Assembly: GCA_027071075.1 (NCBI GenBank)
Contig: JALSUU010000054.1
Coordinates: forward strand, 1 to 39,360
Source of the DNA: Sulfurimonas sp.
GTDB taxonomy: Bacteria; Campylobacterota; Campylobacteria; Campylobacterales; Sulfurimonadaceae
Reading direction: 5' to 3'
Length of the DNA: 39,360 nt
Positions 25,667 through 34,568 of this stretch are shown in pieces. Every line of letters starts with the position of its first letter. The stretch's first letter is position 1. Below the pieces are notes generated by a model that worked only from the letters and a program-made list of their open reading frames with translations, was not told where the DNA came from and did not search any database. The translations under genes were made by a program, and so were the position numbers.

Positions 25667-26248
25667 TCACACACTCTCTGGGTTTATAAATGAGTGTCCC
25701 TCTTTAACATCTACCCATAGATTTTTACTATGCCAATCATTTTGTACGGCATCACTAAAAACAATCTTCTCTAATTCAATCTTACCCATTGCATCGTTAT
25801 ATGCATCCTCACTAAAACATTGCGCATATCCCGTTTGTGTTTCATGGACTATGACAGAGTTGAGTTTTACCTCTTTTTCACCATTTCTAGTTGAAGTGAG
25901 TTTTAAAAGTCTATCTATCATCAGATAAATCACACGAGAAAACTGCTCTGCTGAGGGTGATACAGGAAGCTCTACCCATCTAGCAGAGTGTTTTTTCATA
26001 TCTTCTACATAAGTAGCTTTATCTTCACTCCAAAGAGTAATAGCATGATCAAATGATTCTACTAAATCTTTCATATTTTGTTTCATTAAACCAAAATCAT
26101 AGACCATCTGACCATTATCTAAAAAGTTCGATTCAAATAAAAGCTCAACCCGATAAGAGTGTCCATGTAGAGAACTCCTGCACTTCACAGTAGAACAACC
26201 ACGAACAATATGAGCATTTTCAAATTTAAAAGTTTTTCTAATTATCAT
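25667..26248 (-). CDS. queD: 6-carboxy-tetrahydropterin synthase-like protein
   Basis: A 193-residue member of the PTPS/QueD family, second step of queuosine precursor synthesis. The zinc histidines are H13 ('ENAHIV') and H28, H30 ('SLHGHSYRVEL'); C23, five residues before H28, is the candidate catalytic thiol, with the Asp/His pair in 'SFDHA' and Glu in 'IVHETQTGYAQCF'. 'PSAEQFSRVIYLMI' is the usual substrate-side segment. The Cys-to-His spacing (x4 instead of the x3 of E. coli QueD) and a second Cys at 18 are small differences. It is longer than E. coli QueD (about 120 residues) because of extra central segments. It directly abuts queE (TAG then ATG), which supports the QueD role over other pterin reactions. 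Confidence 0.9.
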   Translation of the reverse strand: MIIRKTFKFENAHIVRGCSTVKCRSSLHGHSYRVELLFESNFLDNGQMVYDFGLMKQNMKDLVESFDHAITLWSEDKATYVEDMKKHSARWVELPVSPSAEQFSRVIYLMIDRLLKLTSTRNGEKEVKLNSVIVHETQTGYAQCFSEDAYNDAMGKIELEKIVFSDAVQNDWHSKNLWVDVKEGHSFINPESV

Positions 26249-27007
26249 CTATACACCCTTGTTTATATCCCAAATACGGATATGTAATCTATCACTAAAA
26301 TTATATCCCTGCGCCTTACAAAAATCTATAAGCGGTTCTGTATTTGCTTCTACTTCTTCTTTGTTTCCACCGAGAGGCATACAGTAAACTCTTGTTTTTG
26401 GAGAGTGCATTAAGATATTACTTAACTCCTCTTCTAAACCTAAGTTTATGGATTCTGCATCGATTGAGAACTTAAAAAAAGCATCTTTAGCATTTTGCGC
26501 AATGTTAAAAATAACATCCCCTCGGATTCTTTTGCTCAAAGGTTCATTGGAGTTACTCAGTTTTACAGAAAGAGCGAAAAAGCACTCTCTATAAACAGTA
26601 TACTTTTCAAAATCTACATTTAAAGAACCATTCGTTTCAAAAGTAATACGGTGATTTTTTGCGATAAGTTTTTCTAAAAAAGCTACAAAAACTGCATCAT
26701 TAGCATAAATAAGTGGCTCACCACCTGTAAGCACTATATCTACACCCTCTGGCAGTTCATACTGATCCAAAATCGAGAGCAACTCTTGCTCATGCTCGAT
26801 TGCTATCCAGTTTTGAGAAAAGTGCTCTTTATTAACAGCGTACACTGTATCACAACCAAGAACTGCATCACCATTTGGAGCTTTTTCTAAACAGCCAAAA
26901 CCCTCGCACTTCATATTGCAGCCACCAAAACGGAAGAAGAGAGAGGGCGTGCCTACATATTTTCCCTCACCTTGAATAGAGTAAAAATGTTCTACAAGAT
27001 AAATCAC
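26249..27007 (-). CDS. queE: 7-carboxy-7-deazaguanine synthase (radical SAM) with extended cluster loop
   Basis: QueE converts carboxytetrahydropterin to 7-carboxy-7-deazaguanine, third step towards queuosine. The 252 residues begin 'MIYLVEHFYSIQGEGKYVGT', then 'FFRFGGCNMKCEGFGC', and later have 'IVLTGGEPLIY' and 'RITFETNGSL', all family hallmarks. Cysteines are at 30, 34, 39 and 52; the last, in 'GCDTVYAV', aligns with the third cluster cysteine of normal QueE (CxxxCxxCDT). The cluster loop therefore seems enlarged by about 15 residues. Large loops are known for some QueE proteins (Burkholderia form). The start is GTG 27007, three bases after the moaA stop. Part of a moaA-queE-queD minus-strand operon. 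Confidence 0.93.
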   Translation of the reverse strand: MIYLVEHFYSIQGEGKYVGTPSLFFRFGGCNMKCEGFGCLEKAPNGDAVLGCDTVYAVNKEHFSQNWIAIEHEQELLSILDQYELPEGVDIVLTGGEPLIYANDAVFVAFLEKLIAKNHRITFETNGSLNVDFEKYTVYRECFFALSVKLSNSNEPLSKRIRGDVIFNIAQNAKDAFFKFSIDAESINLGLEEELSNILMHSPKTRVYCMPLGGNKEEVEANTEPLIDFCKAQGYNFSDRLHIRIWDINKGV

Positions 27008-27010
27008 CTA

Positions 27011-27976
27011 TCAACCACCTGTCTCATAAAAAGCACGAGAAGATACTTCTGCATCATCTCCACCCCAACGATTTTTCTCAGGTTTTGTACGCACAACCTC
27101 TTTTAAAACAGCAGCAGCACCCTTGATATCACCTTTCTTTATAGACTCTGCTATACTCATCGCTTCATCAAAGTAAAGGCAAGGTATCAGGTTCCCCTCA
27201 GCCGTTAATCTAATGCGGTTACACTGCTTACAAAAATCATCGGCATAAGGTTCAATTATTCCAAATCTGTATCCATCATCCATTGTGTAGTAGTGTGAGG
27301 GGGAAGTTCCATCAAATCCATCATCACTAAATGAGTACTTTTCACTTAAAATTTTTAAAAGTTCATCAGACTTAAGACCTGAAATATCTGCCTTAGCAAA
27401 TTTATTTTCCATATACTCTATAAAACGAATACTCATACCCCGTGCTTTGCAGTACTCAAGTACATCAATTATTTCATTTGCATTCATATTGTTCATAGGA
27501 ACCATATTTACTTTTACTTTGAGTCCTACTCTCAATGCCTCATCAACACCCTCTAAAACATTTTTTAAGACATCTTTTCCTGCTATCTCTTGAGCGATTT
27601 TAGGAATAAGCGTATCTATACTTACATTTATTCGTTTAAGCCCTGCATCTTTTAATCTCTGTGCAGTGCCTTTGAGTAAAAAGGCATTTGTAGTCATTGC
27701 TAAATCAATAGATGGCTCATAATCATAAATCATTTTAATGAATTTATCTAAGTCTTCACGCAATAGTGGCTCTCCACCAGTGATACGGATTTTTTTCACA
27801 CCCTCATCTATAGCCACTTTCATAAACTCAAAAAGCTCTTCAAAAGTTAAAAGATTCTCTTTTGGAACCCAAGAGAAAGGTTTTTCAGGCATACAATATT
27901 GACATCTAAAGTTACACCGCTCTGTCACTGAAACTCTTAAATAATCAACAACTCTATCATAACTATCAATTAGCAT
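27011..27976 (-). CDS. moaA: GTP 3',8-cyclase (molybdenum cofactor synthesis)
   Basis: MoaA, a radical SAM enzyme that starts molybdopterin synthesis from GTP. The 321 residues contain the SAM cluster '[10 protein letters not shown]' (C21, C25, C28), '[15 protein letters not shown]', '[10 protein letters not shown]', the second cluster motif '[18 protein letters not shown]' in the C-terminal half, and the final Gly-Gly pair needed for activity. The ATG follows GAGGAAG. It heads an operon with queE and queD, so two pterin-related radical SAM pathways are grouped; moeA is convergent next door while the other moa genes are elsewhere. Confidence 0.97.
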   Translation of the reverse strand: MLIDSYDRVVDYLRVSVTERCNFRCQYCMPEKPFSWVPKENLLTFEELFEFMKVAIDEGVKKIRITGGEPLLREDLDKFIKMIYDYEPSIDLAMTTNAFLLKGTAQRLKDAGLKRINVSIDTLIPKIAQEIAGKDVLKNVLEGVDEALRVGLKVKVNMVPMNNMNANEIIDVLEYCKARGMSIRFIEYMENKFAKADISGLKSDELLKILSEKYSFSDDGFDGTSPSHYYTMDDGYRFGIIEPYADDFCKQCNRIRLTAEGNLIPCLYFDEAMSIAESIKKGDIKGAAAVLKEVVRTKPEKNRWGGDDAEVSSRAFYETGG

Positions 27977-28032
27977 CTATACTTCCTCATCTTATAATGG
28001 TACAATTATATCCTTTAGAGTTGAAAATTTCA

Positions 28033-28389
28033 TTACTTCTTTGCTCTTTGCAAAATAATTAATTCCTTATCTATGCTCGTAAAAACATTAAAGTAATATT
28101 TTGCACCCTTTTGCACATTTAAATCAATAGAAGCAGTTTTTCTTTTTTTTACTATTTGTATGTTTGTATCTCCAAGCCCCACAGTAAACTTTGTGATATA
28201 GTATTTGTTGAGGCTCCTATTTGTATCTTTAAAATTCAAATAAACCCTATAATTATTCAGAGTATCCTCATCTAAAAGTTGTATATAAATATTTGACTCT
28301 TCAGGCTTGGCTAAAGACTCTTTTTTTGATGCACAAGAGTTGCATAAAAAGCTTAATATTAGTAATAATAGTATAAAAAATATTCTCAT
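28033..28389 (-). CDS. Small predicted lipoprotein or secreted protein, unknown
   Basis: A 118-residue protein starting at ATG 28389 with a strongly hydrophobic signal (MRIFFILLLLILSFLCNSCA). Cys 19 could be lipidated, although 'CNS' before it is not a standard lipobox. The rest is a basic beta-rich domain ('NYRVYLNFKDTNRSL', 'KFTVGLGDTNIQIVKKRK', 'KGAKYYFNVFTSI') that I do not recognise. A longer frame runs upstream to 28524 but would overlap the divergent RDD gene. A TATAAT box (28401-28396) ends six bases before the ATG, with no ribosome site, so the mRNA may be leaderless. Confidence 0.7.
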   Translation of the reverse strand: MRIFFILLLLILSFLCNSCASKKESLAKPEESNIYIQLLDEDTLNNYRVYLNFKDTNRSLNKYYITKFTVGLGDTNIQIVKKRKTASIDLNVQKGAKYYFNVFTSIDKELIILQRAKK

Positions 28390-28395
28390 GAGTTG

Positions 28396-28418
28396 ATTAT
28401 ACAGAATTTCGTTATAAT
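28396..28418. promoter_or_regulatory. Divergent -10 boxes directly before two start codons
   Basis: On the minus strand TATAAT (28401-28396) lies six bases before the lipoprotein ATG at 28389. On the plus strand TATAAT (28413-28418) lies five bases before the RDD ATG at 28424. Transcription from these boxes would start at or next to the A of each ATG. The two -10 boxes are only 11 bases apart, so the promoters must overlap and would compete. Confidence 0.55.
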
Positions 28419-28423
28419 TTGAC

Positions 28424-28885
28424 ATGAGATTTCGTAAATTAAAAAAACAGACAAAAGAGAACAAACCCACCAAAGTCAAGATATTGTACGCAAGATATCC
28501 CGATAGAATCAAAGCATTTATCACTGATATGTTTATGATTTATGCACCGATTATGTATATTTTAACCTATCTAGTTTTAGGTGGTAAAGATGAGTTTCAA
28601 GCTTCTACACTTGCTCCCCTTATTGCTACAACTATGTATGGCATCATTTATGCACTTTTTTTAAGTAAAACAGGACAAACTCCTGGGAAAAAAGCCTATG
28701 AGATTAAAGTTGTTGATTATAAAACACAAAAAAATATATCTTTTGTAAAAGCTTTTATTCGCTTTGTAGCATTTTTATTTTCTGCAACTATTTTAGTAGG
28801 ATTATTATTACCTATTTTCAGAAAAGACAATAAAATGTTACATGATTTAATCTGTTCAACTATAGAAATTGTTGAGAAAAAGTAG
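28424..28885 (+). CDS. RDD-family membrane protein
   Basis: A 153-residue membrane protein with a basic N-terminus (MRFRKLKKQTKENKPTKV) and then the RDD signature: Arg in 'ARYPDRIKAFITDMFMIY' with both Asp residues, 'SKTGQTPGKKAYEIKVVD', and the last motif 'RKDNKMLHDLICSTIEI'. Three helices are predicted. RDD proteins have been proposed to be ion antiporters, but the role of most is unknown. There is no Shine-Dalgarno sequence; TATAAT ends five bases before the ATG, which suggests a leaderless transcript. It converges on petC. Confidence 0.85.
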   Translation: MRFRKLKKQTKENKPTKVKILYARYPDRIKAFITDMFMIYAPIMYILTYLVLGGKDEFQASTLAPLIATTMYGIIYALFLSKTGQTPGKKAYEIKVVDYKTQKNISFVKAFIRFVAFLFSATILVGLLLPIFRKDNKMLHDLICSTIEIVEKK

Positions 28886-28908
28886 AGGATATTTGAGAAG
28901 GTAGAATG

Positions 28909-28933
28909 AGATGAGAGAGAATCTCTCTCATCT
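28909..28933. terminator. Near-perfect palindrome between convergent RDD and petC genes
   Basis: A 12-bp perfect inverted repeat (28909-28920 with 28922-28933, one base between) fills most of the 56-base gap between the RDD stop and the petC stop. When folded, the central GAGA/TCTC bases would open into a small loop. It is well placed to end both transcripts, but no T-run follows on either strand, so it may work as an RNA 3' end barrier rather than a classical terminator. Confidence 0.45.
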
Positions 28934-28941
28934 ATGAGAAG

Positions 28942-29886
28942 TTAGTGAAGGTCTCTCCACACTTCGCGTTTCCAAAGAACAGCAAAGATAACAAACACTA
29001 GCATAAAAATCATAACATTTATACCTACATTTGTTCGCTCATGACGCTTTGCATCACCTGCATCTTCAAGATACTCAATCACTTTATCAGCAGCTTCTGC
29101 ATTTACACCAACTCTAGGCATTGCAGTTCCCTTAAGATAATTTTGTGGATTCTCAACAAAAGTTTTTATATAGTGCTCACCGCGTGAACGAATATACATA
29201 CTTAAGTCTGGTGGTAATTTACCCATATATTTAGTCAATGAATCTTGATACTCTAAAACTTTAATCTTTTGAGCTAAAGCATCTTTTTTAAACTTAAATG
29301 TTGGAGTCTCACCAATTTGAGTCCATTTTTCATATCTTACAGCATGACATCTACCACAAGCAGTTTCAAATGCCATTTTAGGTGTTAACTTATCAGCTTT
29401 TGGAGCTATTGATTGTAAGTACGCAACCATATCAGCCACTTCTTGATCGATGTCTCCACCCGCACCATAGAAAGCAACCATTGGATGCATTTGACCCTTC
29501 GCAGCATCAAATTTATGTTCAACCATAAGTGCATGTGCAGGGTTCTTGATTAAAGCATTTAAAAACTTTGCATCATACACTGCACCAGCATTACTTAAGT
29601 CAGGTGGGTTTACACCATATGCAGCTGCCGCGCTCACAGCATCCATTGGAGCTGGCATATCTGCGCTTTTGATTGAGTGACAACCAGTACAAGCACCAGC
29701 ACCCATAACTAAATCTTTACCACGAGTTGCATCACCCGTTTTTACAGAAGGAAGGTCTGCATAAGCAAAACCTTCACTCTCTACATGTTTATGCATCTGA
29801 GAGTGTGCAAAAGGCTCAACAAGGTAGTATGTAACTAGCGAAAAGAAAACTACTATTACTAATATTAACGGTTCTTTATTTTTCAT
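28942..29886 (-). CDS. petC: Diheme cytochrome c1 subunit of the cytochrome bc1 complex
   Basis: The c-type subunit of the Campylobacterota bc1 complex: 314 residues, with an N-terminal anchor (about 6-24), two heme motifs CTGCH (66-70) and CGRCH (177-181), and a C-terminal anchor ('NVMIFMLVFVIFAVLWKREVW'). Met ligands may come from 'MHPMVAFYGAGG' and 'TAMPRVGV'. This tandem-heme type is unrelated in detail to the monoheme mitochondrial c1 and is typical of this phylum. It accepts electrons from the Rieske protein and passes them to soluble cytochrome c. It is the last gene of petABC, 9 bases after petB. Confidence 0.94.
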   Translation of the reverse strand: MKNKEPLILVIVVFFSLVTYYLVEPFAHSQMHKHVESEGFAYADLPSVKTGDATRGKDLVMGAGACTGCHSIKSADMPAPMDAVSAAAAYGVNPPDLSNAGAVYDAKFLNALIKNPAHALMVEHKFDAAKGQMHPMVAFYGAGGDIDQEVADMVAYLQSIAPKADKLTPKMAFETACGRCHAVRYEKWTQIGETPTFKFKKDALAQKIKVLEYQDSLTKYMGKLPPDLSMYIRSRGEHYIKTFVENPQNYLKGTAMPRVGVNAEAADKVIEYLEDAGDAKRHERTNVGINVMIFMLVFVIFAVLWKREVWRDLH

Positions 29887-29895
29887 CTTTATCTC

Positions 29896-31110
29896 CTAAG
29901 CCTTTTTTTCAAATATTGTAATTATTGGAAGTAATATCCATAAACCAATAAATGTAAGTGCTGCATAAAAACCTATTGTTCCAAATGGTTCAATTGGTGG
30001 TACTTTACCCATCGATGTTAAGACTATCATATCAATAAGCATAGCCCAAAACCAAAATTTAAAAAGCCCACGACGAGAAGCAGGAACAGCGTTTGGACTT
30101 CTATCTAAGAAAGGTAAAAGCATAAAAATAACCTGTGCAAATGCAAAAGCCATTAGACCAATATTTGTTGAGAATGGGCGTAAAATCTCATAAGACCATA
30201 AGAAGTACCACTCTGGATAGATATGAGTCGGTGTCTTAAGACCATCTGCTGGGTCAAAGTTTACAGGATCCATAGCAAAATCATAATGAAAGAACACTAA
30301 GTAGAAAAAGAAAACAAGATAAATAGCTACAACCATCATATCTTTAGACATAAAGTCATTTGCAAATCTAATTACTTTAGAACCAGCTTTATCACCAGCT
30401 AAATATTTTTTACTCTCTGCATCAAAATCAATCTCTTCACCATCTTGATTGTTAACATGTGGAATACGAAGCGCACCAAAGTGAAGCCCAATAAGTCCCA
30501 TGATAGCAACAGGAATAAGAAGAACATGTAACATAAAGAAACGATTTAAGAATGCTTGTGCAGGAACATAATCCCCACGAATCCACTCAACTAAACCATC
30601 AGCATGTAAACTACCACCACTAAAGAGGTTCGTAATAACCATACCAGCCCAGTAAGACATTTGACCCCATGGAAGCATATAACCAGAGAACGCTTCCGCT
30701 GAAAATGCAACAAAAAGAAGCATACCAGAGATCCAAATCATCTCACGACCCTTCTTATATGAACCATAATAGATAGCAGTAAACATATGAATATAGATAA
30801 TTAAAAAGACTACTGATGCAGCTACACCATGCACATGTCTCCATAACCATCCAAAATCAACCTCTCTCATAATAGTATAGTTAACACTATCAAATGCTAA
30901 GTTAACATTTGGTTGGTAATACATTAAAAGGAATATTCCTGAAACTAATAGCAGTGCGAAAGTGATTACAAGAACCATCCCCATTGCCCATAAAAAGTTA
31001 ATGTTCTTTGGTATCCAATACTCAGAAGCCATTACCTTTTCTACTTTTTCAATTGCTAATCGTTGGTTTAACCAATCTTTAACACTCGTTGCTTTTGTAA
31101 AATGTGCCAT
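29896..31110 (-). CDS. petB: Cytochrome b of the cytochrome bc1 complex
   Basis: A 404-residue full-length cytochrome b with about eight or nine helices. Paired heme histidines are visible in 'WLWRHVHGVAASVVFLIIYIHM' (helix B) and 'FFMLHVLLIPVAIMGLIGLHFG' (helix D). The quinol-oxidation motif is 'PEWYFLWSYEILR'. It oxidises menaquinol, the likely quinone of this phylum, and bifurcates electrons to the Rieske centre and the low-potential hemes. Between petA and petC, 13 and 9 bases apart. Confidence 0.96.
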   Translation of the reverse strand: MAHFTKATSVKDWLNQRLAIEKVEKVMASEYWIPKNINFLWAMGMVLVITFALLLVSGIFLLMYYQPNVNLAFDSVNYTIMREVDFGWLWRHVHGVAASVVFLIIYIHMFTAIYYGSYKKGREMIWISGMLLFVAFSAEAFSGYMLPWGQMSYWAGMVITNLFSGGSLHADGLVEWIRGDYVPAQAFLNRFFMLHVLLIPVAIMGLIGLHFGALRIPHVNNQDGEEIDFDAESKKYLAGDKAGSKVIRFANDFMSKDMMVVAIYLVFFFYLVFFHYDFAMDPVNFDPADGLKTPTHIYPEWYFLWSYEILRPFSTNIGLMAFAFAQVIFMLLPFLDRSPNAVPASRRGLFKFWFWAMLIDMIVLTSMGKVPPIEPFGTIGFYAALTFIGLWILLPIITIFEKKA

Positions 31111-31123
31111 TATTTTCCCTTCA

Positions 31124-31654
31124 TTAAAGCGTTATGCCAGTTTCTTTCATCTTTTTATACTCAGGACCTTCCTCACCTAACACCAACTTATTTCCATCTA
31201 CCTTAAAAGGGGGAATATCAAGTCCGCGTGGAGGTGGTGCTTTTGTAACCAGAGCAGTTGCATCATACATACCACCATGACATGCACATAAAAAGTCCTT
31301 TGAATCTGGACGATACCCTGGTATACAACCTAAATGCGTACAAAGCCCTATACAAACCATATAATAAGCATCACCAATTTTGATAAGTCTTTCTATATCT
31401 TTTGGATTCTTGTTCGCCGTCTCTACCATTGCAGCATCTTGCTTCAATACAAAGATAGGCTTCCCTCTCCATTTTTCAGTTACTAACTCATTGTCTTTAT
31501 ATCCAGACATATCTAGAGTTGTAAAACCAGCTGCTTTAACACTTGGTAATGGATCCCAAGATTTCTTCATTGCGTACAATGAAGCTATCGCTCCAACACC
31601 AGCAACAGCACCAAATGCTTTTCCCATAAAACCTCTACGGCTACTATTTTTCAT
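31124..31654 (-). CDS. petA: Rieske iron-sulfur subunit of the cytochrome bc1 complex
   Basis: A 176-residue Rieske protein. The N-terminus has a twin-arginine signal-anchor ('SSRRGFMGKAFGAVAGVGAIASLYAM'-like; RR at 6-7), so it is exported folded by the Tat pathway and stays anchored. The [2Fe-2S] ligands are C105 and H107 in 'CTHLGC' and C123 and H126 in 'CACHGGMYD'; C110 and C125 would form the stabilising disulfide. It takes one electron from the quinol at the Qo site. First gene of petABC; 58 bases separate it from the upstream gene's stop codon. Confidence 0.97.
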   Translation of the reverse strand: MKNSSRRGFMGKAFGAVAGVGAIASLYAMKKSWDPLPSVKAAGFTTLDMSGYKDNELVTEKWRGKPIFVLKQDAAMVETANKNPKDIERLIKIGDAYYMVCIGLCTHLGCIPGYRPDSKDFLCACHGGMYDATALVTKAPPPRGLDIPPFKVDGNKLVLGEEGPEYKKMKETGITL

Positions 31655-31712
31655 ATTTACTCACTTGTGTGTAATATTTGCATGTAATTATATACTAAAA
31701 GAGTTATATTAA

Positions 31713-32519
31713 TTATAAATCTAAGTTTTCTTTTATTGAATCAACAATATTTTCTGCATTTTTTTGTAATTCAGTATATTTTCTCTCTTTTATGGAGGAA
31801 ATTATCACATTTAAGTGATTTTTATCATAATTTTCAATAATTGGAATATTCAATGTTTGAAATAATCCATTAAAATCTTCTGTATAATCTGCTCTTTGTA
31901 CATAAATAGGTTTTGATCCTGATGCAAGTGAATCTAAAACAGCTTGAGGAGAACAAGTGATAAGAATCTCACTACTCATTATCATATCATCATACTCTTC
32001 AAAGTCAAAGTAATTCGTAAACTCCTCTTTTAGCATATCTTCATAATCTAAAAAATAGTAAAATCCAAGTTGCAAATGAGGGTTCAAATCTTTTACAAAG
32101 TCAAGATTTTTCTCTAAATCTTTCTCATAATCATCATCCCCAAAAAAGTAAGATATCTTTACACTCTTCTCATGCGTTTGTGCTTGAAAAAACTTCTCAT
32201 CCACAAGAACAGTATCATTTTTAATAGGAATAAACGATGAAAAATACTGTTTCATATCTTCAAGCATAATAGGATTTGCTTCATCAGAATCAAAGATTAG
32301 CTTATCTCCATTGTGTGCTATTTGGGGAATATTTCGTACTACATCTACCCCTACACTCTTCTCTACCCCAAAGTCTCTAGCTATCTGAGCAATTCTATAG
32401 TCCGAGGTAAGCAGAGTTATATCTGCATTTAATTTACCTAAAATAGCTACAGCGCGTCTAAATCTATCAAGTCCTATTCTATGCCCAGTATGTACATAAT
32501 AGTATGTTTTTGTATGCAT
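31713..32519 (-). CDS. Unknown protein, possibly GT-B glycosyltransferase-like (PseG/MurG fold)
   Basis: A 268-residue soluble protein that I cannot assign. The N-terminus 'YYYVHTGHRIGLDRFRRAVAIL' resembles the 'TGHGxGHxxR' start of PseG/MurG-type GT-B proteins, and 'ILITCSPQAVLDSLASGSKPIYVQRADYTEDFNGLF' resembles their C-terminal nucleotide-sugar region with 'S..t..E.l..G.P.i'. The middle is acidic ('FGDDDYEKDLEKNLDFVKDL', 'YFDFEEYDDMIMSSE'). It has no signal peptide or membrane helix. The start overlaps the mnmG stop by one base (TAATG), so it is translated with mnmG. A role in surface glycan synthesis is a guess. Confidence 0.5.
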   Translation of the reverse strand: MHTKTYYYVHTGHRIGLDRFRRAVAILGKLNADITLLTSDYRIAQIARDFGVEKSVGVDVVRNIPQIAHNGDKLIFDSDEANPIMLEDMKQYFSSFIPIKNDTVLVDEKFFQAQTHEKSVKISYFFGDDDYEKDLEKNLDFVKDLNPHLQLGFYYFLDYEDMLKEEFTNYFDFEEYDDMIMSSEILITCSPQAVLDSLASGSKPIYVQRADYTEDFNGLFQTLNIPIIENYDKNHLNVIISSIKERKYTELQKNAENIVDSIKENLDL

Positions 32520-34399
32520 TATCTCTTATCTCTCTTTGCCATTTTTATATAGATATGCAGTATCTCAATAGCCGCTGGAGTTATTCCACTGATGTTCATA
32601 GCTGCTTGGAGTGTTGGAGGGCTAAACGAAGCTAGCTTTTCTTGTACTTCTTTGGATAATCCACTCACAATAGTAAAATCAAAACCCTCAGGAATCTTAA
32701 TTTTTAAGTACTTTTTCATTCGCTCTATCTCTTCACTCTGCTTATCAATATAACGAGCATATTTTCCCTCAACTAAAATCTCTTCTTTGATGTACTCATC
32801 AAATTTTTCGAGTTCAGGAACAATTTGGAGCATCTTTTCTACATCAAAACTTTTTCGTGCTACGAGTTGCTGTGCGGTAGAGACATCTTTTAAAGGCTGT
32901 TCATCCATTGCTGCAAGCAGAGCATTAAACTCTTTATTTGGCGTAAATTTTGTATCTTCAAGAAGCTGTGCTCCGTAGCGAATCTGCTCATCTTTGAGTT
33001 GTACCCGTGCGTACTCTGCATCAGAGATAAGTCCAAGTTCATGACCATATTTTCCAAGTCGTGTATCTGCTGACTCTTCACGAAGAAGCAATCTATACTC
33101 GGCACGGGATGTAAACATTCTATAAGGTTCGTTAGTCCCTTTTGTAACTAAGTCATCAATCAGAACACCAATATAGGCTTCATCACGACGAAGGATGAGA
33201 GGCTCTTTCTCTTGTAAACTTAGCGATGCATTGATTCCAGCCATCAACCCTTGAGCGGCAGCCTCTTCATACCCAGTCGTTCCATTTATCTGTCCAGCGC
33301 AGTAAAGACCACTTATCTTTTTTGTCTCTAGCGAGTGCTTCAGCTCACGAGGATCTACAAAATCATACTCAATTGCATAGCCATAACGGACTATTTTTGC
33401 ATTTTCCATCCCAACAACAGAGTGAATCATATCACGCTGTACTTCAGGTGGCAGCGAAGTTGAAAGACCATTTATATAGCACTCAGTATTGTCCATAGTT
33501 TGTGGTTCTATGAAGAGATGGTGTCTATCTTTATCTGCAAATTTACTCACCTTATCTTCTATAGATGGACAGTAACGAGGAGATTTTCCCTCTATTTGTC
33601 CCGTAAAAAGTGGCGCTCTATAAAAGTTTGAAGAGATTATCTCATGTGTGAGTTCATTTGTGTAGGCGATAAAACAAGGAAGCTGTTTTTTAGTCGCTCG
33701 AAACTCTTCACGAGAAGTTCTAAAACTAAAGGGACTTGGCAATTCATCTCCACCCTGCTCTTCCATAACAGAAAAGTCAATAGTAGAACTATCAATTCGC
33801 GCACAAGTTCCTGTTTTAAGACGAGCTAAGTTAAGACCCGCGTCCTCTTTCAGTGAAGCACTCAAACCTTCACTTCTCTCCTCTCCATAACGACCACCAA
33901 TCTTTTGCACCTCACCAATATGCAAAATACCATTTAAAAATGTTCCTGAGGTTATGATAACCTTTGATGCAGAGTATTCATTTAAGAGATCTGTCTTGAC
34001 ACCTTTAACAACACCCTCTTCTATGATTAAAGACTCTACAGTCTCTTGAGCCAAAGATAGGTTTGGAGTATTTAAGATAGTGTTTCTAGCTATAACTCTA
34101 TACTTATCCATATCAATTTGCGCACGACTCCCTCGAACTGCTGGACCCTTTGTCTGGTTTAAGATACGAAACTGTATCCCTGCTGCATCAGTTATAAGCC
34201 CCATCTCACCACCAAGTGCATCAAGCTCACGAACTAAATGCCCTTTTGCAAGTCCACCCACAGCAGGATTACACGAGGTAGCCCCTACATTTTCAGCAAG
34301 CATTGAGATTAAAAGTGTATTATGTCCCATTCTTGCTGCTGATAAAGACGCTTCTACACCTGCGTGACCACCACCTACTACTATTATGTCGTAATTCAT
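32519..34399 (-). CDS. mnmG: tRNA uridine-5-carboxymethylaminomethyl modification enzyme
   Basis: MnmG (GidA) works with MnmE to place carboxymethylaminomethyl groups on U34 of certain tRNAs. The 626 residues start '[20 protein letters not shown]' (FAD site) and include '[23 protein letters not shown]', '[14 protein letters not shown]', '[15 protein letters not shown]', 'CPSIEDKV' with the conserved Cys, 'EGLYCAGQ'-like '[22 protein letters not shown]' and the helical C-terminus '[23 protein letters not shown]'. The ATG follows AGGAGCGG. A long palindrome lies 24 bases upstream in the leader. Confidence 0.97.
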   Translation of the reverse strand: MNYDIIVVGGGHAGVEASLSAARMGHNTLLISMLAENVGATSCNPAVGGLAKGHLVRELDALGGEMGLITDAAGIQFRILNQTKGPAVRGSRAQIDMDKYRVIARNTILNTPNLSLAQETVESLIIEEGVVKGVKTDLLNEYSASKVIITSGTFLNGILHIGEVQKIGGRYGEERSEGLSASLKEDAGLNLARLKTGTCARIDSSTIDFSVMEEQGGDELPSPFSFRTSREEFRATKKQLPCFIAYTNELTHEIISSNFYRAPLFTGQIEGKSPRYCPSIEDKVSKFADKDRHHLFIEPQTMDNTECYINGLSTSLPPEVQRDMIHSVVGMENAKIVRYGYAIEYDFVDPRELKHSLETKKISGLYCAGQINGTTGYEEAAAQGLMAGINASLSLQEKEPLILRRDEAYIGVLIDDLVTKGTNEPYRMFTSRAEYRLLLREESADTRLGKYGHELGLISDAEYARVQLKDEQIRYGAQLLEDTKFTPNKEFNALLAAMDEQPLKDVSTAQQLVARKSFDVEKMLQIVPELEKFDEYIKEEILVEGKYARYIDKQSEEIERMKKYLKIKIPEGFDFTIVSGLSKEVQEKLASFSPPTLQAAMNISGITPAAIEILHIYIKMAKRDKR

Positions 34400-34423
34400 A
34401 TACCGCTCCTGCTCACTAGCACC

Positions 34424-34484
34424 TAAACTTTTATCTAAATTGTTTCACAAAGCAGTATTATGAAATTATTTAGATAAAAGTTTA
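34424..34484. repeat. 17-bp perfect inverted repeat in the mnmG leader
   Basis: The arms 34424-34440 and 34468-34484 are perfect complements over 17 bases. After a 2x2 internal loop, TTTCA (34443-34447) and TGAAA (34461-34465) continue the stem, and a 13-base loop remains. It sits between mnmG (start 34399) and the divergent small gene (start 34569). It could be an mRNA leader structure, a stand-alone palindromic repeat or a regulator site; sequence alone does not decide. Confidence 0.6.
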
Positions 34485-34568
34485 TCTGTACCTTAAATTT
34501 TAAATGGAATTTTATCATTTTTGTGTATCATTTGCATAATATATACTAAATTAGTTAAGGTTTTTAAG

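Noticed and set aside
28390..28524. Upstream extension of the small lipoprotein gene to 28524
   Set aside because: It would overlap the divergent RDD gene for about 100 bases and would bury the lipoprotein signal inside the protein.
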